Source: Bacteroidales bacterium 52_46
Lineage (GTDB): Bacteria; Bacteroidota; Bacteroidia; Bacteroidales; Muribaculaceae
Length of the DNA stretch: 64,000 nucleotides
Reading direction: 5' to 3'
Assembly (NCBI GenBank): GCA_001915385.1
Contig: MNQK01000001.1
Location: 124,001 to 188,000 of the forward strand
Position numbers and translations under genes: made by a program. Positions within the stretch are counted from its first letter, which is position 1. The number at the start of each line of letters is the position of its first letter. Below, one piece after another: positions 8,608 through 18,263 of the stretch. The notes beneath the pieces were generated by a model, which did no database searches, was not told the DNA's origin, and saw only the letters and a program-made list of their open reading frames with translations.

Positions 8608-9231
8608 TCAGGATTTATGTATATGCTTCAGACGGCCTTCGATATAGTCGGTAAGCAGTCCGATAGCCACGGTGTTAGTGCCGCCCTGCGGGATGATGAG
8701 GTCGGCGAACCGTTTGGAAGGCTCTATATACTGGCAGTGCATCGGCTTGAGCACTTCCTGATAGCGGTTGATAACCATAATCGGCGTACGTCCGCGCTCC
8801 ACGCAGTCGCGCGAGATGACTCGGATAAGGCGCTCGTCGGGGTCGGCGTCGACAAAGCATTTCACGTCGAGCAAATCACGGAGCACCGGGTCGGTCAGCA
8901 CGAGTATGCCTTCAACTATCACCACATCGCGCGGTTCTACGGTGATGGTCTCCTTCTGACGCGTACAAGTGAGGTAGGAATAGGTAGGCATCTCGATTGT
9001 CTTGCCCTCCTTGAGCTCCTTCAGCTGCTTCACCAGAAGCGACCATTCGATGGCTGCCGGCTCGTCGAAATTGATTTTCGAACGCTCTTCCACCGGCACA
9101 TGGCTGGAATCCTTGTAATAGTTGTCCTGCGGCAATACGGCCACTTCTCCTGCGGGGAAGCTGTCAATAATCTTATTTACGACGGTGGTCTTACCGGAGC
9201 CGGTGCCTCCGGCGATACCAATGACTAACAT
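8608..9231 (-). CDS. udk: uridine kinase
   Basis: This 207-residue kinase phosphorylates uridine and cytidine to UMP and CMP in pyrimidine salvage. The P-loop GGTGSGKTT is at residues 8-16. PQDNYYKDSS near 35 and the INFDEPAAIEW segment near 53 are typical of the Udk family. The length is normal. It heads a minus-strand cluster with the small frame and lptB, with gaps of only a few bases. A 100-base gap separates it from a MITE-like repeat upstream. Confidence 0.95.
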   Translation of the reverse strand: MLVIGIAGGTGSGKTTVVNKIIDSFPAGEVAVLPQDNYYKDSSHVPVEERSKINFDEPAAIEWSLLVKQLKELKEGKTIEMPTYSYLTCTRQKETITVEPRDVVIVEGILVLTDPVLRDLLDVKCFVDADPDERLIRVISRDCVERGRTPIMVINRYQEVLKPMHCQYIEPSKRFADLIIPQGGTNTVAIGLLTDYIEGRLKHIHKS

Positions 9232-9332
9232 ATTTTTATGATATTGAAATGTTGAAATATCTGGGCATAACGGGATTCTTTAAAATCACCATAGCCACAA
9301 AATTACAAATTTTTCTTAATATTACCACTCTA

Positions 9333-9654
9333 AGAGGGTGTCTCATAACAAAAGTTAAACACTGAGTCGAAAATTTTGAGATGTATTTGGCGGTGAGTCG
9401 AAGGAGCATAGCGAGCTATGTGACTGAGACGAAGCGTCAAATACGCTCAAAATTTTCGATAGAAAAGGTATTTTTATATTCTCGGTCATATTATAAATTT
9501 ATATGTTTTTAATATTACTGTCGCCTTGATGTCTCTTTTGCTAAATTTTTGTTTTTCGTCGGTCACATAGCTCGCTATGCTCCCTCCTCAAAAACAAAAA
9601 TTTATCTAAAAGATACATCACTCAGTGTTTAACTTTTGGTATGAGACACCCTCT
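9333..9654. mobile_element. MITE-like element with 35-bp inverted ends
   Basis: The ends 9333-9367 and 9620-9654 are inverted copies with one mismatch, beginning AGAGGGTGTCTCATA. The 322-bp interior has no credible gene but holds a second inverted motif containing AGCGAGCTATGTGAC (near 9411 and 9563). A lone copy of the outer end, GTGAGACACCCTCTAAAA, lies at 14940-14957. The right end sits 31 bases from the hicB stop. No clear target duplication can be called. Confidence 0.75.
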
Positions 9655-9685
9655 AAACGCGAAACAATGCATTGAAGCCATAGAA

Positions 9686-10102
9686 TCAACACAATGCCAT
9701 TATGCGGCTGCCTATGACGTGCAACCCTGCGATTATCCTTGCCCGCTGCATCGGCCTGGGCTGTTTCACCCCGTTGGCATAGTGCGAAAGCTGTTTTTGA
9801 TTGATGCCTGACGCGCGGCTGATGGCAGCCATTGTGGTATATGTCTCCGCATCACGCAGCAGAGCTGCCGTGTCAAGGTTGTAGTCAAGTTCATAATCTC
9901 CGTCCACAAGATATTGCGGGAGCTCGTCACCGTCCTCAACACAGCCTTCGATATGCCATTTGAGCGATTCTGCGAAATTTTCTTTAAGTTTTTCGAGTGT
10001 CTTAGCTGTGACAACCACCGTACCTGCAACTTCATCACTCCAGGAACAGCAGAAATTTTTGCCGGTCCAGCTAACATCAACCTTCAATTTACGGTTTGCC
10101 AT
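9686..10102 (-). CDS. hicB: HicB-family antitoxin
   Basis: This 138-residue protein has a degraded-RNase-H-like HicB fold at the N-terminus (MANRKLKVDVSWTGKNFCCSW, with an ESLKWHIEG helix near residue 45). A C-terminal helix-turn-helix lies at about 90-125 (MAAISRASGINQKQLSHYANG), which should bind the operon's own operator. Antitoxins of this type bind HicA and block its RNase activity. It lies 49 bases downstream of hicA, in the usual toxin-antitoxin order. No truncation is seen. Confidence 0.85.
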   Translation of the reverse strand: MANRKLKVDVSWTGKNFCCSWSDEVAGTVVVTAKTLEKLKENFAESLKWHIEGCVEDGDELPQYLVDGDYELDYNLDTAALLRDAETYTTMAAISRASGINQKQLSHYANGVKQPRPMQRARIIAGLHVIGSRIMALC

Positions 10103-10151
10103 AACTTAACTTACTGTTTAAAATTATTTTTATCATCCAAGAGACCGGATA

Positions 10152-10346
10152 TTATCTCCAGCCGGCCTGTTTCCAGATACTGTTGAGCAGAAATTGGTCA
10201 AGTGTCTCGCTCGGTTTACCCCTGACAGTCACCTTACCTTTCTTATCAGGATGCTTGAATTGACGATGGTCGCCTTTTGTGACAATATTCACCCAACCAT
10301 CTTCCTCAAGCATCTTTATCACTTCCTTTACTTTGTATCTGTTCAT
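10152..10346 (-). CDS. hicA: HicA-family mRNA interferase toxin
   Basis: This 64-residue protein matches the small HicA fold, a double-stranded-RNA-binding-like domain that cleaves mRNA. The active-site His lies in TKGDHRQFKHP (residues 24-34), followed by KVTVRGKPSETL. The start is the ATG at 10346 (MNRYKVKE); a longer frame to 10481 adds non-homologous residues. It pairs with the hicB gene just downstream. Confidence 0.88.
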   Translation of the reverse strand: MNRYKVKEVIKMLEEDGWVNIVTKGDHRQFKHPDKKGKVTVRGKPSETLDQFLLNSIWKQAGWR

Positions 10347-10570
10347 GATGATAGATTTTACCGTAAAGGTAGCAATATTTCTACTAATATACAAATTTAG
10401 GCATATAAAAGTTTTTAATCTGCATACATTAAACTTATAGGCAACAATTAACCTGCGAAATAAATCCGCGACATGCAGCAAAATATGTTTCTAATTGCGT
10501 CAAATTTCGCAATACGGGTTAAAAAACGCTTAAAGAATTTTGCGGGAGGTACATAAATCGAAAAAAATTG

Positions 10571-10578
10571 TACCTTTG
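10571..10578 (+). promoter_or_regulatory. -7 box upstream of mlaE
   Basis: TACCTTTG fits TAnnTTTG and lies 82 bases before the mlaE start, leaving a moderately long leader. A TTTTG at 10538-10542 is too far upstream (28 bases) for a standard -33 element. The rest of the 314-base hicA-mlaE gap shows no gene. Confidence 0.45.
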
Positions 10579-10660
10579 TAGGGTGATAACTGCCTTTTGT
10601 TGCCACGGATTGCCCCGGGCGGTCATGGCACCGTAAGGCCAAATAACGAAAAACTGTATC

Positions 10661-11410
10661 ATGGCAATAACCAATTCGATAGCCATATTCGGGCGCTACT
10701 GCATGTTCATGCACAAGGTGTTCTCGTTGCCCGACAAGTGGCGGCTGTTCTTCAAGCGTACCGTGGCCGAGATTTCCAAGCTCGGCGTCGACTCGATACC
10801 GCTGGTGGTAATCGTGTCGATATTCATCGGAGCCGTAATAACCATCCAGATGGAAATCAACACCTCCTCCCCTCTCATACCGGCCTATTCTGTCGGACTT
10901 GCCACGCGCGACATCGTGCTGCTCGAGTTCTCCAACTCGATATTATGCTTGATACTCGCAGGCAAAGTCGGGTCGAACATAGCGTCGGAGATAGGCACCA
11001 TGAGGGTGACGGAGCAGATTGACGCCCTTGAAATCATGGGTGTCAATTCGGCCTGTTATCTCGTGCTCCCCAAAGTCGTGGCATTCGTGCTGTTCATTCC
11101 CGTACTCGTGGTATTCTGTATGGGCACGGCGATGCTCGGCGGCATGGCGGTAGCCTACTTCACCGACATAATCTCGATATCCAAATTCACCTACGGACTG
11201 CAGGCATTGTTCAGCGAATGGTATGTATGGTACGGCATCATCAAATCGTTCTTTTTCGCCTATATCATAGCTTCGGTAGCGGCCTTCTTCGGATATTACG
11301 TAAAAGGCGGCGCGCTCGAAGTGGGCAAAGCGAGCACCAATGCCGTAGTGACGAGTTCGATATTAATCCTGCTGTTTGACGTATTGCTAACAAAACTGCT
11401 GCTGCAATGA
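10661..11410 (+). CDS. mlaE: MlaE-family ABC transporter permease
   Basis: This 249-residue integral membrane protein has about five to six membrane segments and the MlaE signature LAGKVGSNIASEIGTMRVTEQIDAL (residues about 103-127), the conserved loop of lipid-asymmetry permeases. It moves phospholipids between inner and outer membranes with an MCE-domain partner. The ATPase gene follows with a 4-base ATGA overlap. No MCE (MlaD) gene follows directly, because a glycosyltransferase comes next, so the substrate-binding partner must be elsewhere or missing. Confidence 0.9.
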   Translation: MAITNSIAIFGRYCMFMHKVFSLPDKWRLFFKRTVAEISKLGVDSIPLVVIVSIFIGAVITIQMEINTSSPLIPAYSVGLATRDIVLLEFSNSILCLILAGKVGSNIASEIGTMRVTEQIDALEIMGVNSACYLVLPKVVAFVLFIPVLVVFCMGTAMLGGMAVAYFTDIISISKFTYGLQALFSEWYVWYGIIKSFFFAYIIASVAAFFGYYVKGGALEVGKASTNAVVTSSILILLFDVLLTKLLLQ

Positions 11411-12189
11411 TTGAGGTAAAAGACATCAACAAGTCATTTGACGACAAGCAGATACTCTATGATGTATCGGCCACATTCCATACGGGCAAGACAAATCTCA
11501 TCATCGGCCAGAGCGGTTCGGGAAAGACGGTGCTCATGAAGTCGATAGTGGGTCTTCTGCGTCCCGACTCGGGTGAGATACTCTACGACGGCCGTGACGT
11601 CATGAAGATGGACTCCAAGGAGATACACAATCTGCGCAAGGAGATAGGGATGCTTTTCCAGGGGTCGGCGCTTTTCGACTCCGAGACCGTGCTCGGCAAC
11701 GTGATGTTCCCGCTGTCGATGTTCACCAAAATGAGTGACGGAGAGATGCGCGACCGTGCATTGTTCTGCCTCGAGCGCGTCAATCTCAAGGGAGCCGACT
11801 CGAAATATCCGTCGGAAATATCGGGAGGCATGCAGAAGCGCGTGGCCATAGCCCGCGCCATAGCCCTCAATCCGAAGTATCTGTTCTGCGACGAGCCCAA
11901 CTCCGGCCTCGACCCGCGCACGTCCATCCTTATCGATGAACTTCTCCACGACATCACCCACGAATACAATATGACCACCATCATCAATACCCACGACATG
12001 AACTCCGTGCTCGGCATTGGCGAGAATATCGTATTCCTCAACAAAGGCCACCGCGAGTGGGTAGGCGACAAGGAAAAGATTTTCGAGACCGACAACAAGG
12101 CGCTCAACGACTTCGTTTTCGCGACCAAACTCTTCAAAGAGGTAAAACAGTACATAATCTCGGAAAAAGAGTGCAAAAAGGAGAAATAA
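11407..12189 (+). CDS. mlaF: MlaF-like ABC transporter ATP-binding protein
   Basis: This 260-residue ATPase is partner to the upstream MlaE permease. Walker A GQSGSGKT is at 35-42, the signature SGGMQKRVAIARAI near 138 and Walker B YLFCDEPNSGLDP near 157. Glu-rich Walker B and the Gly-Met form of the signature (SGGMQ) are typical of MlaF/YrbF proteins. Its start overlaps the mlaE stop by 4 bases, implying translational coupling. It should energise lipid transport at the inner membrane. Confidence 0.9.
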   Translation: MIEVKDINKSFDDKQILYDVSATFHTGKTNLIIGQSGSGKTVLMKSIVGLLRPDSGEILYDGRDVMKMDSKEIHNLRKEIGMLFQGSALFDSETVLGNVMFPLSMFTKMSDGEMRDRALFCLERVNLKGADSKYPSEISGGMQKRVAIARAIALNPKYLFCDEPNSGLDPRTSILIDELLHDITHEYNMTTIINTHDMNSVLGIGENIVFLNKGHREWVGDKEKIFETDNKALNDFVFATKLFKEVKQYIISEKECKKEK

Positions 12190-12238
12190 GTCCTTGTCGC
12201 GCCACTAACTGTCCGATATTTCATTTACCGTACGCATA

Positions 12239-13096
12239 ATGATGAGGGTTTCGGCATCAATGGTACTTTACCGCACCGACATGGAGGAAGTGCTCCGGTG
12301 CATGTCGTGCCTTGTCGAAAACGGAGTCACCGACGTCTGGGTGATTGACAATTCGCCCGAAATGACAGATGTGGCTTCGGCCATAGCACGGCGGCGGAAT
12401 CTGCACGGCATAAAACTGCGTTACCGTCACCTCCCGGATAATCCCGGCTACGGGGCGGCCCACAATATGGCAATACACAGTGCATATTCCGAGAGATTTG
12501 ACGCACACCTCGTGCTCAACACCGATATCAGATTCGGTCGCGGAGTGATAGACCGGATGACAGAACTGCTTTTATCCGACCCGCGTATCGGTCAGATTTC
12601 GCCCTGCATAGTATCGCCCGACGGCAAGCAGCAATATGTACAGCGATTGCTTCCGACACCGCTCGACGTGTTCGGGCGGCGGTTTCTCCCTGCTTTCATG
12701 ATGCGTGGACGCAACCGCCGCTACATGCTTGCCGAACGGGATTCCGGGCGCCCGGCCGACATACCCTACCATCAGGGCAGCTTCATGATGTTCCGCATGC
12801 GGGCGCTTGGGGAAATCGGCGGGTTTGACGAACGTTTCTTCATGTATCCCGAGGATATAGACATCACGCGCCGCATGCACCGGCATTACATCACACTGTA
12901 CTACCCGCATGTGACAGTAGTCCACGACCACCGCGCCTCGAGCTATAAAAGCCTGCGGATGCTGTGGATACATTGCCGCAACATGATCAGGTATTTCAAC
13001 AAATGGGGATGGTGGCACGACCCCGAACGCCGACGCATCAACCGCGATACACTGCTGTCAATGGGGCTTGATTCGCACGGCAACAAAAAAATTTGA
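12239..13096 (+). CDS. family 2 glycosyltransferase
   Basis: This 285-residue GT-A glycosyltransferase transfers a sugar from a nucleotide donor, probably to a surface glycan. Motifs are the donor-binding NPGYGAAHNMA near residue 63, the metal-binding VLNTDIRFG near 90, and the acceptor motif MYPEDIDITRRMH near 200. The sequence resembles rhamnosyltransferase-like GT2 enzymes. Two adjacent ATGs (12239 and 12242) are equally possible starts. It follows mlaF by 49 bases and may be co-transcribed. The sugar is unknown. Confidence 0.85.
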   Translation: MMRVSASMVLYRTDMEEVLRCMSCLVENGVTDVWVIDNSPEMTDVASAIARRRNLHGIKLRYRHLPDNPGYGAAHNMAIHSAYSERFDAHLVLNTDIRFGRGVIDRMTELLLSDPRIGQISPCIVSPDGKQQYVQRLLPTPLDVFGRRFLPAFMMRGRNRRYMLAERDSGRPADIPYHQGSFMMFRMRALGEIGGFDERFFMYPEDIDITRRMHRHYITLYYPHVTVVHDHRASSYKSLRMLWIHCRNMIRYFNKWGWWHDPERRRINRDTLLSMGLDSHGNKKI

Positions 13097-13192
13097 CCCT
13101 CTTAATGGCAAGTTAGGGCGCACAAAAGAGATTAACATCCGTTTAAGATTTATTTTAACAATTAACTGTTTCATTGTTTTCAAAAATATTTG

Positions 13193-13200
13193 TATATTTG
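13193..13200 (+). promoter_or_regulatory. -7 box upstream of the DUF6377 regulator
   Basis: TATATTTG fits the consensus and lies 25 bases before the frame start at 13226 and 49 before an alternative ATG at 13250. No clear -33 element. Confidence 0.5.
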
Positions 13201-13225
13201 TCATGCATATATATGAAATGCATAT

Positions 13226-14923
13226 ATGAATTATGCACTTACGATTACAATGAGTAGTTCTTGCTTTAAATCTATAATACTATTTCTATTATCCTGTCTG
13301 TGCCATGACGGCATTTCCGGGAAAAACGCAGCTGATTCACTGATGAAACAGCTGGACAGCGCCATTGCCAACAGGGAGTCGTATCTCCGCGTAAAGGAGA
13401 ACAGGCTGTCGGAGTTGCACAACAAGTCACTTTCCGCGAAAGATGACCGTGAACGCTTCGATGCATTAAACCACCTTTTCGACGAATACCGCCCGTTCAA
13501 TACCGACTCGGCCTTCAATATCAGCATAAGGCAAGAGGCCATAGCCCGAAAGATCGGCGACCGCCATCTGCTCATACACTCACTGATGAACCGCGCCAAT
13601 ATTTACTGCGCCACGGGCATGTATCATGAATGTCTGAGCCTGCTGGATTCAATTAACCTTTCTGATGCGCCTGACTATCTACTGCCGAATTATTTCCACA
13701 TAAAGCGCACGCTCTACGGTCACATGGCCGACCACGCGGCATTTCCTGCCGACAAACAGAAATACCTGAACCGCACCAACGCTTACCGCGACTCGATTAT
13801 AAATGTCAACGACCCCAATTCGCTGGCGCATGTAATCACTAAGGCGGATTATATGAATGTCAACGGGTCGCCTACAGAGGCTATCAGACTGATGAATTCG
13901 TTCATGGCTAACAACAATCTGTCGGAGCATGACAGGGCTATATGCGCATGGACATTATCGGAAGCATACGCCATGACCGGCGACAGAGCCAAACAGAAGG
14001 AAAACCTTCTTATCTCATCAATTTCCGACATCAAATCATCGGTAAGGGAATATGTATCGCTGAGACAACTGGCGCTCATGCTCTACGAAGAAGGCGACCT
14101 CGACAGGGCATACGAATTCCTGTCAATAGCCGTGGACGATGCCACCAAGTGCAATGCACGCCAACGCATCATCGAGCTGAACGACACATATCCGATGATC
14201 AACGGCATCTACATCGAGACGGTGAAAAGTCAGAAAAAAGCGCTTGAACGATATATAGCCATAATCACAGTGATGGCGTTGCTGCTCGTCGCAATGCTTT
14301 TCTACATGCGCAGGCAGATGGTAAAGATAGCCAATGCCCGGAAAGAAATCGAGGAAGCATACAACAGGCAGAACAAACTGACCGAGGAGCTTCGCACCTC
14401 TAACGGAAAACTTACGGAAGCCAACAATGCCATTGCCGAGATATCCGAGCTCAAAGAGGTATACATAGGGCGGTACATGGACCAGTGTCTGGAACATATC
14501 GAGAAACTCGACACCTACCGCAAGACGATAGGAAAACTTGTAAACTCCGGAAAAACTGACGAGTTAAGGACGTTGGTGAAATCATCGGCCGTATTCGACG
14601 ACGAGTTAAAGGCATTCTACGACCAGTTCGACAAGACATTCCTCAGCCTATTCCCTACATTTGTGGAGGAATTCAACGAGCTGCTGCTGCCCGGGGAAAC
14701 AATTATCCCCAAGAAAGAGGGCACCCTCAATGCCGAACTGCGAATCTATGCCCTGATAAGGCTCGGCATAACCGACAGCGACAAAATAGCCAAGTTCCTG
14801 AGATATTCACTCACCACTATATATAATTACCGTACAAAAGTAAGAAACAAAGCAAAAGGCGACCGCAACACTCTCGACGCCGACGTAATGAAAATAGGAC
14901 GTACAAACCGCAATAAAGACTGA
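13226..14923 (+). CDS. DUF6377 membrane-anchored transcriptional regulator
   Basis: This 565-residue protein begins with a signal-like hydrophobic stretch. Helical tetratricopeptide-like repeats follow (about 40-320), then one membrane segment (343-362), a coiled coil (363-410) and a C-terminal domain with a LuxR-like helix-turn-helix (about 515-545, LRYSLTTIYNYRTKVRNKA). This is the DUF6377 architecture of Bacteroidetes, with a periplasmic sensor half and a cytoplasmic DNA-binding half. It lies directly upstream of the SusC promoter and likely controls that locus. The start may be 13226 or the ATG at 13250. The signal itself is unknown. Confidence 0.85.
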   Translation: MNYALTITMSSSCFKSIILFLLSCLCHDGISGKNAADSLMKQLDSAIANRESYLRVKENRLSELHNKSLSAKDDRERFDALNHLFDEYRPFNTDSAFNISIRQEAIARKIGDRHLLIHSLMNRANIYCATGMYHECLSLLDSINLSDAPDYLLPNYFHIKRTLYGHMADHAAFPADKQKYLNRTNAYRDSIINVNDPNSLAHVITKADYMNVNGSPTEAIRLMNSFMANNNLSEHDRAICAWTLSEAYAMTGDRAKQKENLLISSISDIKSSVREYVSLRQLALMLYEEGDLDRAYEFLSIAVDDATKCNARQRIIELNDTYPMINGIYIETVKSQKKALERYIAIITVMALLLVAMLFYMRRQMVKIANARKEIEEAYNRQNKLTEELRTSNGKLTEANNAIAEISELKEVYIGRYMDQCLEHIEKLDTYRKTIGKLVNSGKTDELRTLVKSSAVFDDELKAFYDQFDKTFLSLFPTFVEEFNELLLPGETIIPKKEGTLNAELRIYALIRLGITDSDKIAKFLRYSLTTIYNYRTKVRNKAKGDRNTLDADVMKIGRTNRNKD

Positions 14924-14939
14924 GCTTACACTATGACCA

Positions 14940-14957
14940 TGTGAGACACCCTCTAAA
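14940..14957. repeat. solo end of the MITE at 9333-9654
   Basis: The 18 bases GTGAGACACCCTCTAAAA repeat the outer right end of the MITE (9643-9658) and its flank. It is probably a remnant of a second copy. The rest of the 14924-15253 gap holds no gene but carries the susC promoter. Confidence 0.5.
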
Positions 14958-15167
14958 AACGGTTCACGACTAAATACGATCGCCGCACAGGCTTCCGCAC
15001 TTGCTCTACCTCCTACCTCCGTACACTGTCAAAAAGCCGCCGCAATGCGGGCAAAACCGCATAAACCGGCTATCAAAACACTACTTAAAAGACCTTCACA
15101 CTATATGCGATACATCTGAAATACAGCGTTATAGCAATTAACAGCACTACATTTTCAATATCCCCCG

Positions 15168-15198
15168 TTGCTACACCTTAAATCTATATATATATTTG
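15168..15198 (+). promoter_or_regulatory. promoter of the susC-like operon
   Basis: TTG at 15168-15170 and TATATTTG at 15191-15198 are separated by 20 bases, the typical Bacteroidetes -33/-7 spacing. It lies 55 bases upstream of the SusC start. Confidence 0.7.
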
Positions 15199-15253
15199 CA
15201 TTCAGTAACCTTAACCTGATTAACTACTAACCTTAATATCATTTAACAAAACG

Positions 15254-18244
15254 ATGGCAAAAAGTAACAGTAAAATTCAAAGCCTGTTTCTGTTGCTGTT
15301 TCTGATGACCGGCTTTCAGATAATGTCGGCTCAGCAAATAAGCATAACAGGAACAGTCACCGACACCACGGGCGAACCGTTGCTCGGGGTAAGCGTGACA
15401 GTACCGGGTACACCGACAGGCGTATCCACCGACCTTGACGGTAAATTCAGCATCAATGCCGATGCAAAGGGAAAACTTAAATTTTCCTACGTCGGTTATC
15501 AGGCAGTGGAAGAACCGATCAACAACCGTAAAGTAATCAATGTAGTAATGGAAGAGAACGCCGAAGTGCTCAGCGAAGTCGTCGTAATCGGTTACGGAAC
15601 GATGGACAAGAAGGAACTTACCTCGGCAATCTCCCACGTAAGCGAAAAAGACTTCCTCACTGTAAGCTCACCCGACCCGAAGATGCTTATCCAAGGCAAG
15701 GTGCCCGGCGTGTCGATTACCAACACAGGCGCCGGCGACCCCAACAACATGGCAGGCATCCAGATACGTGGCGTCTCTTCACGTTCGGCAGGCCTCGGCC
15801 CGCTTATCGTGATTGACGGCGTGCCCGGCGGCGACCTCTCCAACGTCAATGTCAACGACATCGCTTCGTTCGACATCCTCAAGGACGGTGCGGCGTCGGC
15901 TATCTACGGTACGCGCGGTTCAAACGGTGTCGTTGTCGTAACCACCAAGAAAGGAAGCAAGGACGGAGCCGTCCACACCTCTTACTCCGCCACCCTCTCG
16001 TGGGACAAGGCAAAGAAAGAGCTTGACATGATGAGCGCCCAGGACTATCGCGACGTACGCCTCGGCTGGGGTGACCGCGGTGTCGACCTCGGCGGCAATC
16101 TCGACTGGCTCGATGCAGTGACCCGTACCGGATTCGCAATGCAGCACACGCTCACTATAAGCGGCGGCAACGAGAACAGCAACTACCGCGTGACCGCCGA
16201 CTACCGCGACGCCAACGGTATCGACCTCCGCTCCAACCGCGAAGAGTATGGCGCACGCGCATCAGTGATGCATACCACAAAAGGTGGCCTGTTCACCATC
16301 AACATGAACGTGGCACCCCGTATCATCTACCGCGACGCATCTGACTGGGGCGTATTCAAGGATGCTCTCGAGGCCAATCCGACCACTCCGCTGATGGATC
16401 CCAACGACCCGTCGAAATACTACGATTTCTTCGGCCAGATAACAGGAAGCAACCCGGTAGAGCGCCAGAAACTTGAAACCGACCATGCCGATACCAAACT
16501 TCTCGACTGGGACGGTACGGTACGCCTCAACCTGCTCCCTCTCCTCGCCAAAGACGGTTCAAGCATACACCACCTGACGACACAGATTATGTTTGCCGAC
16601 CATCAGTATTCACACGACAACACATGGTTCCGCCCGTCGACAAGCACTCAGGCAATCCATAACGGCCACGAAGGCGAAGGCAGCCGGTCATACTCGAAAG
16701 GACGCACATTCATGGTCGAATGGCTCACCAACTACAACGCCCGATTCGCCGACAAGCACAATGTAAAGGGTATGGTAGGCTATTCTTACCAATATGAGCG
16801 TTACTCCGGCTTCAATGCAGAAAACAAGGACTTCCCCAACGACGGTCTCGGTGCTGACAACCTCGGTTCGGGCGAATGGGCCAAAGAGGAAGGCCAGGTG
16901 ATGATGGGCAGCTACAAGAACGACTGCAAGCTCATATCATTCTTCGGCCGTGTAAGCTACGACTACGATGGCAAATATCTCTTCACCGCATCACTCCGCC
17001 ACGAAGGCTCGTCGAAATTCGGTAAGAACCACAAATGGGGTAACTTCCCCGCCGTATCGGCCGGCTGGCGTATCTCGCAGGAAAATTTCATGAAGGACAT
17101 CACATGGATCGACGACCTGAAAATACGCGGTGACTATGGTGTCACCGGCAACCAGGACTTCGGTAGCTACAACTCCATAAGCACCATGTCGGGCTTCGGC
17201 GATTACTACTACAACGGCAAATACTTCCAGGTATGGGGCCCGGGCAACAACGTCAACCCCGACCTCAAATGGGAAAAAGGCAAGAACTGGAACGTCGGTC
17301 TTGACTTCTCGGTGCTCAACAACCGCATATACGGTTCACTCAACTACTTCAACCGCCGCCAGCAGGATCTGCTCGGCAACTACACCGTGCCCGTTCCGCC
17401 GAACATCCACAACGAGACCTTCGTCAACGTGGGCACGATGAAGAACAGCGGCTTCGAGTTCGACCTCAACTTCAACGTAGTCGACACCAAGGATTTCTCC
17501 TACAGCTTCGGAGTCATCGGTTCGACAATGAGCAACAAATTCGTCGATTTCAGCAACTCAGAGTACGTAGGCCGCGATTACGACAACCGCGTGTCGACTC
17601 AGGACCCCTATCCCTACTATACTCTTCAGCGCATCGAGAAAGGCCAGTCGGTCGGCAACTTCCACATGTGGCGCTACGCCGGTATTTCTGCGGAAGGCGA
17701 ATGGCTCGTCTATGACAAGGACGGCGACATCATCCGCGCATCGCAGGCCACCGACGACGACCGCTGCATCGTGGGCAACGGTATGCCCAAGTTCACCATG
17801 TCGACGACGCATAACTTCCGTTACCGCAATTTCGACCTGGCACTTTTCTTCCGCGGTGCCTTTGACTACGACATCTTCAATATCCACGATTTCTACTACG
17901 GCACCCGCAACTTCACGGGCAACCAGCTTAAGAAAGCCTACGGCAAGAACTTCGACATATCGCCCAACGCCACTACCGTAGTGTCGGACTACTTCCTTGA
18001 AAGAGGCGACTACTTCAAGCTCGACATGATCACATTGGGATACACCCTGCGCCTGCCGCAATGCCGTTTCCTCGACCGCGTACGCGTATACGGCTCGGTG
18101 AAGAATGTGTTCACACTTACAAAATTCAGCGGCGTAGACCCGACTTCGTATGATGTCAACGGCCTCGAGCCCGGCGCAACCGGAAGCCGCTCCTACTATC
18201 CTCAGACCCGCCAGTTCATAGCAGGCGTACAAATCGATTTCTAA
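15254..18244 (+). CDS. SusC/RagA-family TonB-linked outer membrane protein
   Basis: This 996-residue outer membrane barrel imports glycans with energy from TonB. A signal peptide (about 1-26) is followed by a carboxypeptidase-regulatory-like domain (about 30-105: GTVTDTTGEPLLGVSV), the TonB-box-like SEVVVIGYG segment, the plug with GVSSRSAGLGPLIVIDGVPGG, and a long beta-barrel. The protein ends in the aromatic residue expected for barrel insertion (IDF). The SusD partner follows 19 bases later. The glycan is likely an alpha-glucan, judged from the nearby enzymes. Confidence 0.95.
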   Translation: MAKSNSKIQSLFLLLFLMTGFQIMSAQQISITGTVTDTTGEPLLGVSVTVPGTPTGVSTDLDGKFSINADAKGKLKFSYVGYQAVEEPINNRKVINVVMEENAEVLSEVVVIGYGTMDKKELTSAISHVSEKDFLTVSSPDPKMLIQGKVPGVSITNTGAGDPNNMAGIQIRGVSSRSAGLGPLIVIDGVPGGDLSNVNVNDIASFDILKDGAASAIYGTRGSNGVVVVTTKKGSKDGAVHTSYSATLSWDKAKKELDMMSAQDYRDVRLGWGDRGVDLGGNLDWLDAVTRTGFAMQHTLTISGGNENSNYRVTADYRDANGIDLRSNREEYGARASVMHTTKGGLFTINMNVAPRIIYRDASDWGVFKDALEANPTTPLMDPNDPSKYYDFFGQITGSNPVERQKLETDHADTKLLDWDGTVRLNLLPLLAKDGSSIHHLTTQIMFADHQYSHDNTWFRPSTSTQAIHNGHEGEGSRSYSKGRTFMVEWLTNYNARFADKHNVKGMVGYSYQYERYSGFNAENKDFPNDGLGADNLGSGEWAKEEGQVMMGSYKNDCKLISFFGRVSYDYDGKYLFTASLRHEGSSKFGKNHKWGNFPAVSAGWRISQENFMKDITWIDDLKIRGDYGVTGNQDFGSYNSISTMSGFGDYYYNGKYFQVWGPGNNVNPDLKWEKGKNWNVGLDFSVLNNRIYGSLNYFNRRQQDLLGNYTVPVPPNIHNETFVNVGTMKNSGFEFDLNFNVVDTKDFSYSFGVIGSTMSNKFVDFSNSEYVGRDYDNRVSTQDPYPYYTLQRIEKGQSVGNFHMWRYAGISAEGEWLVYDKDGDIIRASQATDDDRCIVGNGMPKFTMSTTHNFRYRNFDLALFFRGAFDYDIFNIHDFYYGTRNFTGNQLKKAYGKNFDISPNATTVVSDYFLERGDYFKLDMITLGYTLRLPQCRFLDRVRVYGSVKNVFTLTKFSGVDPTSYDVNGLEPGATGSRSYYPQTRQFIAGVQIDF

Positions 18245-18263
18245 ACATAGCAAAACCACTGAA

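Noticed and set aside
10661..12189. A full mla operon with an MCE-domain protein
   Set aside because: The gene after mlaF is a glycosyltransferase, not an MCE protein, so only the permease and ATPase can be called.
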